Notes: generated by a model from the letters alone, not told the origin. A stretch of 64,000 bases of DNA from Locusta migratoria (GCA_026315105.1 CM048746.1:143946730-144010729), one strand, 5' to 3'. Positions 20,641 to 32,994 are shown, counted from the stretch's first letter. Numbers and translations are program-made.

Positions 20641-21076
20641 CTAGAGTGGTAAGCAACTGAGCTCCTTGGACAACACCTTTTTTTAATTACTTCTTTAAGA
20701 GTTAACGACAAACCAACATACATTGGTACGTACACAACCTGTGACTTAACATTATTCAGGTTTACATTTCAAGCAACCAAAACAATCTCAAACCAGTTTA
20801 TGATAATGTCTGCTACGTAAACAATAGTTAAATTTAGGAAAACACAATCCATACATGACTTAACATTAAATAAATTTGTACAAACAGGCACCGCCAACAA
20901 ATGTTCAGTTTCGCCTTTGATTGGCACCAAACCAGTCAGAAATCAATTTATCAAAATGTCTTTGTTTCAAGCAACTGGAAGGGACTGATAACCCTTGATG
21001 TTTAGTCCCTTTCAAAAACCATCAACGAACAACCAACCAACAAGCAACTGGTAACTGCCGGAAAATCACATTAAGA
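20641..21076. other. Unassigned; traces of a SINE tail
   Basis: GGGACTGATAACCCTTGATG followed by TTTAGTCCC at about 20984-21010 matches the common SINE body motif. A CAACCAACCAA run follows. Nothing else was recognised. Confidence 0.4.
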
Positions 21077-21080
21077 CTTT

Positions 21081-21509
21081 TGTGTCTCGCTGCTGCCGGT
21101 TGTCCTTGATGTCGGTGGCCGAGTGTAGAGACCGACAGAAGGAAGTAGGATGCACGCGTGTGCGAGTACGGAGTCTGAGGTGACCAGCCAGTGGGACAGC
21201 AGAAACTAGAAACACTAAGCTAGATTAGTACAAGATGTTTATTTCCTAAAAGTACTACAATACTTAACTTGGATGGCAGCAGACTAGTGGAATGCAGATA
21301 CGTAATCTGAAGTCTAAGGCTGTCTACTGAATAGAGTCTTATCTAGTGCCTGTTATATTGTCAAGTGGCGATACAGTTCAGTGGTGGCCGCGAGCGGGGT
21401 TGCAAGAGAGGGCGCTCGTGGCCGACGTCGTAAGAACGCCGCGCCGTGCTTGCATGGCGGCACGCGGCGAAAGAGCGTGGCGCGTACTTCAGATTTGTGG
21501 GACACCACA
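21081..21509 (-). repeat. LTR copy (3' LTR if minus-oriented)
   Basis: It shares with 25546-25966 GGTGACCAGCCAGTGGGACA, GCAGAAACTAGAA, GACGTCGTAAGAACGCCGC and the ACACCACA end. It is GC-rich at 21360-21490. Confidence 0.8.
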
Positions 21510-24500
21510 GAGACTTATCCTTTCTCGTGAGATTATAAAATTAGCTAGGTTTACCATAGGAGGAAATGTACAGTTTAAAAGGATGAATATTTTACAAAGG
21601 TTTAAAAAAAGCCTTGTGTACGAGTAACCAAACCAACAACTTTTCTGGATATAGCCCACACCATTACAAATCAATAAATAATCTCTTGAATACATAGTTA
21701 AGACGAACTTTGCCTTAAACAAGCCTTAACGTAACTAGCTTTAGGCCCCCAAAAAATTTCAGAATCTCAATCAAATTAGTGAACTCTCATTAGGAAGCTA
21801 GGTCTTGCATTAACACATAAACAACAACCTAAAACCACAATAAATACACTTGTTTTAAAACACCTTACAGCTAAAACTTGGAGATCCAAGCAATCTCAGA
21901 GCATTTATGCATAGGTCAAGAAATGAGGATTACCGTTTCTAGAACAAAAATATATTTATTAGTCAAGTAATATTTACAATGAGATGAACAAGAACTTTAG
22001 TATGTCCTTTAAGTGTGGGTCGCGAGGTGATGGCCAACTCGGCGGCTGGTTAGCTAATACTTTGTGCGAGCCACTAAGCACCGTCTGGCAATGCCTGTCC
22101 TGTTTGCTCCAGTGGACGTCACTGTACTGAGCGAGCTCTGAGCCGTCTCTCTCCGGGATCGCGCTAGGTGGCGCTCGGTGGGCGCTACAGCTATCGCTGC
22201 GATCGATCGTGTTGTAGTCTAGCAGTAATACTACATAACGATTCCAACGAGGCCAGTTTTGTCTCTGAGCCGCGTGTACTAGCCGCCCAGGACAGCCGAA
22301 GCAAACAACACCCTGTAAGATTACCGCCCAATAGAAATATTGGTAATTAATAGCATTTGATAATTAAACAGTATGAAGTTCACTGCAAACATTGACCATG
22401 CCAATGCACTAAATGTTACACAATTTTAATCTTATTAATTATGGTAGCAATGTATGTACACAGTTGGGTGATAACATTTATAGTTAGGCCATAGGTAGAA
22501 ATTCTCCACGTTGAGATTTGATGTGTGCTTGTAGCTGACGGGAGGCCAGCGAGCAGGCTGACGTTGGTGGCTTGTTCCAGCTTAGGATTTTCCAGTTCGT
22601 TTCCGGTGAGATGAGAGAGGGACAATGGTGAGTGCCAGGCACAGTGCAGTGCACAGCGTGAAATAAAATATTCTAATACTACTGGCATTTGAAGTAATAC
22701 GATGCAGTTAGGAACCTTTAAGGCCCTTATTACAAAATAGCCTGTTGACAAATAATACATTAGCTGATATAGTCACATCTAACGTAATATGTTTAATTGA
22801 CAATGAAAAGTAATAAATTACCAATGAATACAAGACAGTTACACAACTAGCATGGCAATGTTTGTTTATAAAAATAATATATTAACTATTTCTCATTTTA
22901 TTTTCAATTAATCTTGTGTATTTTACCTTGAGATATTCAGTTAAATCACTTATCTGTGATATAAGAAATTGCACGATTATAATAAATAGTACAAAGGATG
23001 TTTATACTAATATAAAAACTTAAGAAAATATTTTTTTAATGTGTAGTGTAATTATTTTGATTTTACGTAAAGTTTTAGAAATGTATTGGCTGAGCGCTGT
23101 ACGTTGGCAAATCGGTTAGAACAGCTCACATGGGGAAGTTGATGACGTAGGGGAAAAAACCCTGGCAGTTGAGCTTTTGGCGGACGTGCGCGCGAGGCAG
23201 GAAGTGACGGAGTCGGGAGCACGTGGGATAGCTGGCCGGGCGGCATCCTCTGCATCAGTCGGCAGGTGGATCGCGAGATGGAGGTTATAGATTTGTGTGT
23301 GGCAATTGCCACGTGTGGTTGCTACTAGTAGACTGCACCAAGGTGAATCGAGTGCTACTGTGTGTTGTGAATATTTAGCCGGTGGAACAAGGTGTGCATC
23401 GCATTGAATTAAAATGACTGTGATTTGTTAATGTAACACGTATCGTCGCATAGGCACGAACATAAACGTTGTTTGAGACAGCCACATGGTTTGAAAACAA
23501 TTTGCGACAAATATTCATTTTTGTCTGAGGGCTCACGAGCTATAACTTTATTTGATAAATGTGTCGACGTACAGACGTATCAGCCACAGGGTTCTAATAT
23601 TGTGAAATGAACAACATAAAGTGAACTTTCACGTGTTTTCAAAAATAGTAGTTAGTACACCCTTTTCTCTCATGAACTTGATTTTATTATGAATTTGTTA
23701 TGTTAATCATATGCAGGGAAGGAAAGCTGCGAACGTGTGATATCATCCCCTAGAAAACGAGTCAAACAGTCGCAATCACAGTTCCAGTGTTTTTGCATGT
23801 TTAGGAATTTGGTTCGCAGCTGGTGGTTGTGAGTTTTAAAAATTAAACTTTCTCTATTTTAAACTCTCACCCCGACCTTCACTCTCGCAGCCCACTGCAC
23901 CACAATAAGCATAAGGGTCTCTACAACAAATGGGAAGAGAATTAACTAATGTTTTACAATAAGTAGTACAACCTGAACGTTTACAAGAGGTTCTGAGCCG
24001 CTAACAGCGTTAAACGATCAGTACTGAGCTGCGCAAGGAGGCACACAAATAAGTATTACACTCCAAGGTAATTCAACAGTGCCCTATAAGCTGATAAGGC
24101 GACTGATGAAAATACCAGCAACGCGCGCCTCAAAGAGAACAGTGGGCACTGACCTTCAGCATTTCTGTCGTTGGAGCATTCCACGCAAGTCGACAGACAA
24201 GAGCATTTAAATTGTTTTCTATACAAGTGTCTGAGAAGGTTAGCTATTAAATGATACCCCTAGCTTGTGGCACATGTAGTGGCAAATCTGATTTAATAAA
24301 AATTACACTTTCACACGATAGAGCTACAGGTTTTGATCTACTGTAAGTAGCAAACTGACGTAAGCGATCACAGAAACAACCTCGAAATCTTCGCATGGCA
24401 CATACAGAGTGTTAAAAATAGCATTCAGCATTTTTCGAGGAGGTAGATTGGAACAAAACAAGGAAAAATGCATACCACAAGAGCTACGGGCACGAGCCCA

Positions 24501-25545
24501 TCTTCGTGATTGTGCAACACATCGCTTTTATTCCTGTTCTATTACGAATGACCTACAGACTCGCTAAATAACCGATTAAATAAATGAGTACACATTACTC
24601 TGTTCCTGTGAAATAACATACCTTATAACGTAAACTGCTTGTCATAACATACGACCTGTGCTTGTAAGCCGTAACAGATGACCATTTCTGCAATTTGCAG
24701 TGTGTAATAACAGGCAAGCGCAAAGACAGAACTACAGTGCAACCCCGCTACTTAACCACCATTCCTAATACGGCTTTCAACAACAACACTGACATTTGCT
24801 ACATGCTGTATTCATGGAAAATAACAGAGGAATATGTATTCATTTGCATACTGGTCTCTGTAGAGCGTTACTAATTGCAAAAAGCTTAAAGTAGAAGAGG
24901 TGGATTCATAGTATTCAAAATGAACAGGCGCTGTTAGCAGTTATCTTATGCTGTAAAATCGAAAACAGTCTATAATATGATGCCTGTTAATGCCTCTTAA
25001 GTCAACCCGTCGTACACAGCTGTAGTGAAGAAAAGAGCCACACTGCTACGTCCTTGATGCGTCATAATATTAAAACGTGACAACGTAAATAGGAGTACCA
25101 ATTTTTAATCATGTCATTCTTATACATAAGAAAGAGTGTCCGTTTGTGTCTGTGTGTTACATTTGTTTGCAATTAAAACAAATCTGAAGTTTAGTTCTGA
25201 TCTTGATGAAATTTGTTATTCGACATGCTGCCAGGGAGGGCGGTCTAAATATTTTTGATTACGTAGACAATATCTATAGTATTGACCGCAAATAAATAAA
25301 TAAATTTTCGCTCAAGACTATAGATGTTGGCAACTTAATCACTGATGAAAATTGCAAACTTAACTTTAAAAACAAGAAAAAGGTCAATTTAAAGTTTCTT
25401 ATAGTGGCTGGCGGAGGGTACTTTACTTACAGACATCGACCAATACCTTCAGTTTTGTTCTGGTCTTAATAATAATTTCTCACATTTGGTCGTAGAAATA
25501 GAAGGAAGGTGACTTTCTTTTGTATCCCATCCTCGTGGCCACTTT
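21510..25545. other. LTR-element interior, non-coding as far as visible
   Basis: No protease, RT, RNase H, integrase or zinc-knuckle motif was seen on either strand. Two GC-richer patches stand out, at 22020-22330 and 23090-23310. Both look like regulatory or LTR-type sequence rather than coding DNA, and one or both may be further nested insertions. The stretch at 25130-25470 carries a dispersed repeat with GATCTTGATGAAATTTG and GGCGGAGGGTACTTTACTTA, related to 27780-27880. Confidence 0.45.
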
Positions 25546-25966
25546 TGTGTCTTGTTTCCGCCGGTTGTCTTGGGTGTCAGTGGCCGAGTAGAGAGAGACC
25601 GACTCAGGAATAACGGATGCACGCGTGTGCAGGTACGGTGGTGACCAGCCAGTGGGACAGCAGAAACTAGAACGCTAGGCTAAATTAGAACAAGAGTCTT
25701 GGTAATACTTAACTTTTACATAGTTCTTGACTGCAGAATGCTGATACATAGTTTATATAGAGGCCTGCCTACTGATAATTCCTAGTGCCTATCCGATAGC
25801 CTAGTCTTTACTGGTGCCTATCTGATTCCCAAGTGGCCGATGCAACAGTCGTGGCCACGAGCAGAGTTGCGCTCGTGGCTGACGTCGTAAGAACGCCGCA
25901 CCGTGCGTGCATGGTGGCGCGCGGCGTAAGTACGTGGCGCGCACTTCATGCTTGTGCGACACCACA
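25546..25966 (-). repeat. LTR copy (5' LTR if minus-oriented)
   Basis: See the partner at 21081-21509. It has the better-preserved TATA-like box on the minus strand. Confidence 0.8.
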
Positions 25967-26424
25967 CTTTCTACATAAAATTTCTTATGATGCGTACTTT
26001 CACACACAACTACAGTTTTATTCCTGGTTGAAGAAATTTTACACACTTGATCATCAAAAGAATACGGTACCTTACAATAGATTTTGCCACTGGTCTAATA
26101 GTTCTTAGAAAGTTCTGTCGTGTATGAATTTTTTTTATACAGAGTCATTTTATTAACTACAAATTAACGTATGATGCATAACAAAAGATACCTTGTAATA
26201 AACTTCCACAGTATTTCACTCATCATGGCGAATGCTGTCAGATATTTCTTTCTTAGATAGGGTGCGTAGCAGTTGAAGAGGCGGGGTGAACAGAAAGAGG
26301 AAGTAGGTAGTCGGGAATGGGGGGCGTCGGACCCACAGCGACATTACTCTTGATCTGAAGATCAACTGTACAAAATTTCATCAAGATTGGAACAAATTTC
26401 TAATTTTGTATTTCAACAAAATTT
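25967..26424. other. Unassigned spacer
   Basis: Nothing recognised apart from a short dispersed-repeat phrase, AAAATTTCATCAAGATTGGA, at about 26372. Confidence 0.45.
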
Positions 26425-26995
26425 TGTACACATATTGGTTGTACAGTGGTAGAGTGCCAGATTACAAATGCGAAGGACGCGGGTTCCATCCCCGCCAGGT
26501 CCTGGAATTTTTATGTTACTTTCCACTTCTTTCACCTCTGGCAATCTAGCTCATGTGAAAAATACCGACTACTACCGTGGTTCGGAACCCACGTTAAACT
26601 GTAGGTCCACTTATAAGTGGTTGGGTAAGTTAGGTCGGAGGAAGGCGTGATCTGTTTGCGAAGTTTCAATCACCGACTTTTAGTTCTGAATGTGAAAATA
26701 TTTTGCTAGCACCCACCTACTTAGGGAGACATGACCATCCCAATAAAATAAGAGAAATCAGATCGAAAACGGAACGATTTAGGTGTTCTTTCTTCCCGCG
26801 CGCTATTAGAGAATGGAACGGTAGAGAAAAGTTATGAAGGTGGTTAATGAACCCTCTGCCAGGCACTTAAATGTGATTTGCAGAGTATCGATGTAGATGT
26901 AGATGTAGATGTAGAAGGCAACGGCAAACCACCTCGAAACAGGACCATGCCTAGAAGAGCACAGTGGTGTTCAAACCAATCTTCGGATTTTTGAC
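26425..26995 (+). mobile_element. tRNA-derived SINE interrupted by a LINE 3' end
   Basis: The left part (26425-26650) has a tRNA-like head with GTACAGTGGTAGAGTGCCAG and CGGGTTCCATCCCCG (B-box). Its body follows: CCGTGGTTCGGAACCCACG, AAACTGTAGGTCC and GGTCGGAGGAAGGC. The body resumes at 26916 with GAAGGCAACGGCAAACCACC and AGGACCATGCCTAGAA. GAAGGC at both junctions is the probable TSD of the LINE inserted at 26651-26921. Confidence 0.65.
26651..26921 (+). pseudogene. 3' end of a Jockey/CR1-type LINE with GATGTA tail
   Basis: On the plus strand a short frame reads RSKTERFRCSFFPRAIREWN, the typical last block of such LINE ORF2 proteins (SFFPRAIREWN-L). A short 3' UTR follows, then TGTAGATGTAGATGTAGATG at 26899-26918. 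Heavy 5' truncation leaves only about 270 bp. Confidence 0.75.
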
Positions 26996-27179
26996 AGATT
27001 TACCTCTTTTACTACTACTTGCAACATGAGAATCAGCATCTTGGGGTTAATAATTTGATAGCTCCAATAAGAGCGGAGACAGGGACAGAAATGTGTATTC
27101 CAGCCCCTGCCATATAGGCTGCCTTGCGCAACAGTGTGTTGTGTCGATTAATAACAGAGTAGTCTTCAGAGTAGTCGAC

Positions 27180-27540
27180 ACGAGGGAAAGTGACGGAACT
27201 TGAGATGGTCAGAGACAATGAGAAGGAGGTGCACGAAGAATATGCAGCAAGAGATAAGCAGTGAGAAGGAGAGAGAAGAGGGGATATGAAGAAATGGCTA
27301 CAGACAGGTGAGGGGAGGCGATACGCAGCAGAAGTGCCGATGGGGTCTGGCAGGTTGAGGTGAACAAGAAGATGCTCATAAAGGGAGAGAGGAGAGAGAG
27401 AGAGAGAGAGAGGAGAGAGAAGATTGAGAGATAGAGTGAGAGCTAGAGCTAGATTGAGAGCTAGAGTGGAGGAAATATATCTTAGAGATGGAACAGAGAA
27501 ATAGGAACGAGGTGATGTTAGGCAAACAGAGTTGGCAGAC
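27180..27540 (+). repeat. GA-rich tract
   Basis: Purine-rich sequence with (GA)n at about 27392-27420. A 176-codon minus-strand frame across it is rich in Ser and Leu and reflects composition. The stretch resembles 18960-19190. Confidence 0.6.
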
Positions 27541-27779
27541 ATAGAGGTGGCAGGAAGAGACATGTGAGGAACAGATGTTTCTTCGTATTCTTTAGTGTAA
27601 GCTAGTTGAAGTAATTTGTAGTTTAAGTAATTTGTTAGACTAGAGGCTCACGACCATAGCAGTCCAGTAGGTAAACAAACATTTTTTTCTGCGCAGCTGT
27701 ACCGTTCAACCGAATGCCGTAAGATAAACGTTTCACGGTTGATCTTCAAACAACAGGTAGATCACTGTCTGCATAAAAT

Positions 27780-27951
27780 TTTTATGTTGTATGGTAGAGG
27801 GTACTTTACCTACAAATTTGGACAAAATCTACTGTTTTATTCCGATCTCGATGAAACTTTTTCAGACCAGACCTTATAAACAAGAGGAACATCACAGTCT
27901 ATATGAAATTTCAAATGATGAATGGCCGAGAGTGCAATAAATTTAGAAACC

Positions 27952-28010
<59 letters not shown>

Positions 28011-28112
28011 GAGGAGGTGAAGAGAGAGATGGACAGAAAGGGAAGAAAAGGGAAGGTGGACAGAAAGAGAAAAGGGAAACAGCACAAGGAACTCGGGCAA
28101 CGCCAGGTATTC
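27780..28112 (+). repeat. Dispersed repeat with (GA)n and CGGGCAACGCCAGGTATTC end
   Basis: GAGGGTACTTTACCTACA and GATCTCGATGAAACTTTTTC match the repeat near 25420. A pure (GA)n run of about 50 bp lies at 27955-28008. The unit ends ACTCGGGCAACGCCAGGTAT, a phrase common to an unclassified arthropod repeat. Confidence 0.5.
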
Positions 28113-28580
28113 ATATATGTGGAGTGACGAAACGCCGTTTTCGGCACATATATTTTAGTTTAGTGAACTGTTTTAGCTCCGGAATTAACTGAGATATTGA
28201 AGGACATATTTTTTAAGTAGAACCGCATACATTTTACAACTGCTTTCGCTATGGTATGAGAAGACAATTGCAGTGATATAGCGTCTGTCAATGTTGACTC
28301 TGAAACCTGCCGTAAAAGATTTCGTGAAATCCTAGAATTTGAGAGCACCGTGGCCGGAATCGGCTTTAGCGGGGCGAACACGAACAGGCGGAGCTCTCGT
28401 GGTATGTAGCGTCAGGATGTCAGCACGTCTGGCTGTCGACGTGTCTGCGCTGCAGGCCTCTCATTTCCGCTTCATCATCCATTGCGTGCAGACAAGTACA
28501 CGAATGAGGAGGAGTTGGATATACTACTTGTGTACGGTGAATGTGAAAGAAAATCTACGCATAGAATACACCGATAGAAG
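28113..28580. other. Unassigned; GC-richer from 28330
   Basis: No frame with motifs. GC content rises toward 28330-28460 and continues into the candidate transposon end. Confidence 0.4.
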
Positions 28581-30660
28581 GGTACGGCCATAGTGAGTCG
28601 CTCCACGCTTCCCGCTTCTCGCCGGCAGGGAGGCGGTTGGAAAACCCAGTGGGTGAACCCATTGGGGTGGCCATAGTGCACCCGCGCGGCCGCCTCAGCT
28701 CGCTCACATCGCTTTCACAGGCGCGTGCAAGAAAGAATTTATGTTTCTTGTGCAGCTCTCAGCTCGCGGGTTCCGAGGTTTCAACGCTGTGCGCTGTGCG
28801 TCGTGTTTAATGGGAGCTGATAAAGACGCTTTTATCTCAAAAGTGTTGAATAAAAGGCCGTTAATTCACTGTAGCTGAATTTTATTAAACTTTTGTAGAC
28901 TCGCACAACCGGTTTTCCAATGTCTTTAATTGCATCTTGATGTTCATATTGGTGCAAGAATACCAGTACTTTAATATAGCAAACAACTAGACATTCAAGG
29001 TAATTTACGTGTAGATAGGTTCTTTAGCTCAAGATATGAAATGTTTACTTCTTTGGTAAAGGTTTCACGTGAAATTGGCTTTTTTGTAAGCCACTAACAC
29101 GAAGCTACTCCATTCTTAATTATTTTGCTGCCATTCCATGTCAATTTACCTTACCAAAAAATATTTTGTTCGTGAACAGTATAAAATGTCGGAACCTTGA
29201 CAGTGAAATAATTGTAACTGCTGTCCTACTATAATTTCAAAATACATACACTGCGACAGACGGTACACTGTCAGTTACAGGGTAATTTCAAGTAAAAATA
29301 GTCTTGGTTGCAAAGTGGTGTTATTAATTACTAATGATGCGTTCTGCCCTCACAGCAGGCCATCATCTTACCTGCATGACAAGAATTACTACAACATAAA
29401 GTAGTGAAACAGGGGCTGTTGTAGCAATTTGCGTAACGTTTGTCATGTAGATAATGTAATGATACCCTGCTGTGAGGGCGAAACGCGTCATTGGTAATTA
29501 ATAAAACCTCTTTGCAACCAAGACTGTTTTTACTTGAAATTAACATTTAACTGGTTGCTGTATCAGCCACAACATGGACTATAGAAAGCCTTATATAGTT
29601 ACTTTGTATGTATATTGAGATTATAGGACAGCAGTTGCAACTTTTTTCCTGTCGTGATCTAACAGTTACTGCCCCATGCCAGCAACTAGTGAGTCCAGTT
29701 TTGGCATTTTATGCAATTTATGATCAAAACATTTTTTTTTCGTCATCATCATCCGCGGATGGTGCCAAGTTATAACAGCAGTTACATTATAGCACCACTG
29801 ATTTACTTGCATTAAACTCAACTAGCAAGAAGAGCACTTAAGCTGCACATACGAACTGCATATCCAACTTAACAGTGCCGTTGAAAACATCTTTATTGTC
29901 CCCCCGCTGTTGTTTTTTGTGGAGAAAGTCTAATTAAATATTTATTCAGAAGAAAAATGCTGCAGCGCCTTGGATAACATTTAGACGCTTGCTATTGGAT
30001 CCTGTCAAAAATTCTTCTGGTAACTTTAGTCTTCCCATTTCTATTGCATGTCGGAAGGGGCATTCAACACAAACACTAGCATTCTCTTTTCCTTAGGCCC
30101 CTACAGTCCCCATTATGAACTTGCAGTTTTCCGTCAGTGACAGTAGCAATCCAATATTTGTAACTTTAAGACATAGAACTAGATTTACTGTCAGCGACTA
30201 TATTTTTCACTGCAAAAGCTTCAAATGTTATGCGATAGGTTAACTGGAAATTAAGTATCGTAATAACTATGGCGAATACCGGAAAAACAGACACTCCGTT
30301 ATGAAGCTGTTATGTTAGCCTGCAAGATGTGCAAAACTCAGTGAGGTACGACAATTTGTTTCCTCTGAATCAAGTGAGAAGTATCCTACGTCAAGGAAAA
30401 CGCACAGCAGAAGAATAATTTTTATCGAAAAACTGACACCTGAGTGTGATGTAGCTTTGTATCATACAAATGCAGTATTTTTTTCAGCAAGAAATTCGAA
30501 AAGTAATTTTGGTCATGTATTGGCATCAGCCGGCGCGCGGTTGGCTGCGCACTGTGGTCACCACCACAGCTGCCATCGCGCCGTTGCAGCGCGCGCGGTC
30601 CGACCGCTGCGAGTTAAGCGGCCGAGCAGCTAGCGGGGAGCCGTTCACTATGGCCGTACC
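28581..30660. mobile_element. Candidate non-autonomous DNA transposon with 16 bp TIRs
   Basis: GGTACGGCCATAGTGA at 28581-28596 is exactly inverted at 30645-30660, 2,080 bp apart. Imperfect matching continues inward (CTCC.CGCT). Both subterminal zones are GC-rich (28600-28830 and 30520-30640) while the middle is AT-rich. GGCCATAGTG recurs at about 28671. No transposase was found and the TSD is unclear, so the superfamily is unknown and a chance pairing is possible. Confidence 0.45.
29212..29642. repeat. Foldback repeat, imperfect arms, inside the candidate transposon
   Basis: Two nested pairs of inverted segments. The outer pair is AACTGCTGTCCTA (29216) and TAGGACAGCAGTT (about 29624). The inner pair is AATTTCAAGTAAAAA...AGTCTTGGTTGCAAAG (29284 on) and CTTTGCAACCAAGACTG...TTTTACTTGAAATT (to 29543). 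CCTCACAGCAGG and CCTGCTGTGAGG border a ~95 bp loop. Confidence 0.75.
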
Positions 30661-30751
30661 ATAAGACATCGAAGCGGATCGTCAGTGTCCGACGTGCCAG
30701 GCAATCGCACAAATCATTAAGAAGCTATTGCGTACAAGCCGGACAGGCTGA

Positions 30752-32130
30752 TTGAGTGTTAAAACGACAACAAGAGAGGAGATAGGCAGAGAACGGGAAG
30801 AAGATGTACTGGCTAAGATGCTAATGAATCCCCACAGTAGCGAGAGACACACCGCCAAGGAATGTGAAATCAGGCAGATGAGTGTCCTTCGAATCTTGCA
30901 TCGACACAAATTCCACCCATGTCATCTGCCACTACATTAGGCACTCAGCGAGCGTGATTCCGGGCGTCGTACATAATTTTCTCAGTTTGCTCTTCATCAG
31001 CTGAGAGACGACCCTATGTTTTTACAATGGCTATTCTCTATTGATGAAGCAACGTTTACTAACCGTACAGTATTATAAATTTGCATAACACGCTCTACTG
31101 GGCAGTCGATAATCCACATTGGCTTCGTCAGGTGCTACATCAACGGCCATGGAGAGAAAACGTATGGTGCGGCATCATAGGCAACTGTATTGCGGGATCT
31201 AACTTCATCCTAGGCGAGGACATACAGGGTGTTTCACTAACTGTGTTTGCCTCTGTAACTTATAAGATAATAGGTGACGGGAAATTTTAATGCGGTAGGT
31301 CAACACAAGAAATGTTACACTTTCTGCGGAGCTATGAACATAGTTTATTGTATCATTTTCCAAAGAGGTACAGTACAAAGATATAATTTTTTAAATGGAA
31401 CAATAGTTTTTTCTATCGTGCATTGGATGCGTTGAAACCAGCTGCGTCCAAATCAGTTTAAACTACTTTCCTATCACTGTTAGTTTGGGAGCTACAATCC
31501 TTCAAAGTTTATGGGGCGGAGGCTACGACAGCGTATCTGACTGGCTGATGGTCATGAGACAGTGGGCCGTGCCCCAGGGAATAGCCACTCGGCCAGTCAG
31601 CTACGCTATCGCAGCCTCCGCCCCCGGAACTTTGAAGGGTTGTAGCTCCCAAACTAACAGTGATAGGAATGTAGTTTAAATTGGTTTGGACGTAGCTGAT
31701 TTAAACGAATCCAATACACGATAGAAAAAACTATAGTTCCATTTAAAAAATTTTATCTTTGTGCTGTAACTCTTTGGAAAATGATACAATAAACTATGTT
31801 CATAGCTCTGCAGAAAGTGTAACATTTCTTGTGTTGACCTACCGCATTAAAATTTACCGTCACCTATTATTTTATAAGTTACAGTGGCAAACACAGTGAA
31901 ACACCCTGTATATAACATACTCCATCTATAACATATCCCATTACGAAGATTCTGCCAATTCTTTCAGAGGAGGTATCGTTGGATACTAGACGGATCTGTA
32001 GCTCACTCGTCTTTGTTGAAACGCAAATACAGACGATATGCGTCGTCGAATCACTGGTGCATCATCTAATATACACTGTAATTATATTTGTTGTTAGTTC
32101 TTTCGAACGGCGATTGAAAATGTGTCTATC
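30752..32130 (+). pseudogene. DDE transposase (Tc1/mariner-group) split by a foldback element
   Basis: The N-terminal frame (30752-30940) gives EDVLAKMLMNPHSSERHTAK and SVLRILHRHKFHPCHLPLH, an HTH region. A decayed linker gives FSIDEATFTN, a catalytic-Asp block. The frame from 31081 gives LYWAVDNPHWLRQVLHQRPW and ENVWCGIIGNCIAGSNFILG. These match the DDE_3-type transposases in arthropods with the NVWCGI motif. After the 31223-31910 insertion the sequence resumes near 31965 with EEVSLDTRR. Many stops and frameshifts are present. The second Asp block (QHDGAPAH in the family) was not recognised. Confidence 0.75.
31223..31910 (+). mobile_element. Foldback element 1 (long-TIR, ~690 bp)
   Basis: Ends read TACAGGGTGTTTCACT and AGTGAAACACCCTGTA. 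The two arms, about 320 bp each, are nearly complementary over their whole length, for example TAGTTTGGGAGCTACAAT at 31481 against TGTAGCTCCCAAACTAAC at 31640. A loop of roughly 40-60 bp around 31560-31610 remains. A TA follows at 31911, but the left flank has CA. It interrupts the transposase relic. A frame (31485-31679) crosses the centre and is conserved in the sister element at 34187. Confidence 0.88.
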
Positions 32131-32950
32131 AGTTTATTGTCAACACTCTGAACACACGATTAAGGAAAAATTTGTGTATCTGTAATATTAAACCAATGTT
32201 ACGTTGTTTGGGTTGTTACCAAAGCAGTGTTAGTAAAATTTTCAGTACGCCTTTTTTTCGGCATGAAACTACGTTTCATTAATATGGGTAGTCAAATAGC
32301 GGTGTACAGGTGGTAACCATATTTTTAATAACACGTTTAGATCAATGAATGTGTCACAGTTGATTTAATTTAGAGTAATGTAGCCTGAGCCAGTCTAATA
32401 TATTGTACGTTTTAGAAACAAAAACCCACGTGCAGCAAATGATACGCCACTTATTCCTTCTATAATTTAGATATTCATGTAGCAATGCCTTTTTGCGGCG
32501 CATAAGACCTGTTTATTTTGAATGATGATTACGTAATTTCTGTGTTTCAGCTCACATACATCAGGGAAGAAAAATAAATGGGAATTCATTTTCCTAAGCC
32601 CTTTGTGATGCGGTAGATTCTAGCCTATGTCACATGTCCTTAAACATTAGTAGTCGAAACTGCGTTCACTATAGGTATTACGTTGTACCATAGGGAAACA
32701 AAGCATCACCATAGCCGCGTAGGTCAACTTTCGGTAGATAATTACGGATGCCCCTGTTCCGGTACGCTGGTTGGTAGTGACTGCGCTGGTAACGCCAATT
32801 CTGGCCACCATACCCTCTAGTTCCAGAACATCTTCTTCTTTTTGTTTTTTTTTTTACATCAGGTTTCAACGTCAACATTAACAAACGCTATTCACTGTAA
32901 TTGTCTTCTCAATCTATATAAAAAAGAAGAAGACGAGATAAATGTTCTGG
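32131..32950. other. Unassigned region
   Basis: A minus-strand frame at 32678-32884 is Arg/Tyr/Gly-rich (TRGYGGQNWRYQRSHYQPAY) and has no family I can name. The rest is AT-rich. Confidence 0.4.
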
Positions 32951-32951
32951 A

Positions 32952-32994
32952 ATTGTGTATGGTATCTCACCTGATCCCATAATTGTTTTGAGCA

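Larger units (their letters stand above)
21081..25966 (-). mobile_element. Candidate LTR retrotransposon without recognisable gag-pol
   Basis: Two direct repeats of about 425 bp (21081-21509 and 25546-25966) bound a 4 kb interior. Each starts TGTG and ends CACA. CTTT flanks the whole unit at 21077-21080 and 25967-25970, a possible 4 bp TSD. Minus orientation is inferred. In that direction the repeat begins TGTGGTGTC, has a TATA-like CTATATAAAC (about 25751-25760), and is followed downstream by AAAGTGGCCACGAGGATGGG, where a primer-binding site beginning TGG would lie. The LTRs differ by many substitutions and indels, so the insertion is old. Confidence 0.65.

Noticed and set aside
27033..27563. 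176-codon minus-strand frame
   Set aside because: It lies across a purine-rich tract, so long Ser/Leu-rich antisense frames are expected; no domain is visible.
32678..32884. Arg/Tyr/Gly-rich frame as an RNA-binding protein
   Set aside because: It is short, isolated, has no RGG or RRM pattern and no splice signals; kept only as a note in the unassigned region.
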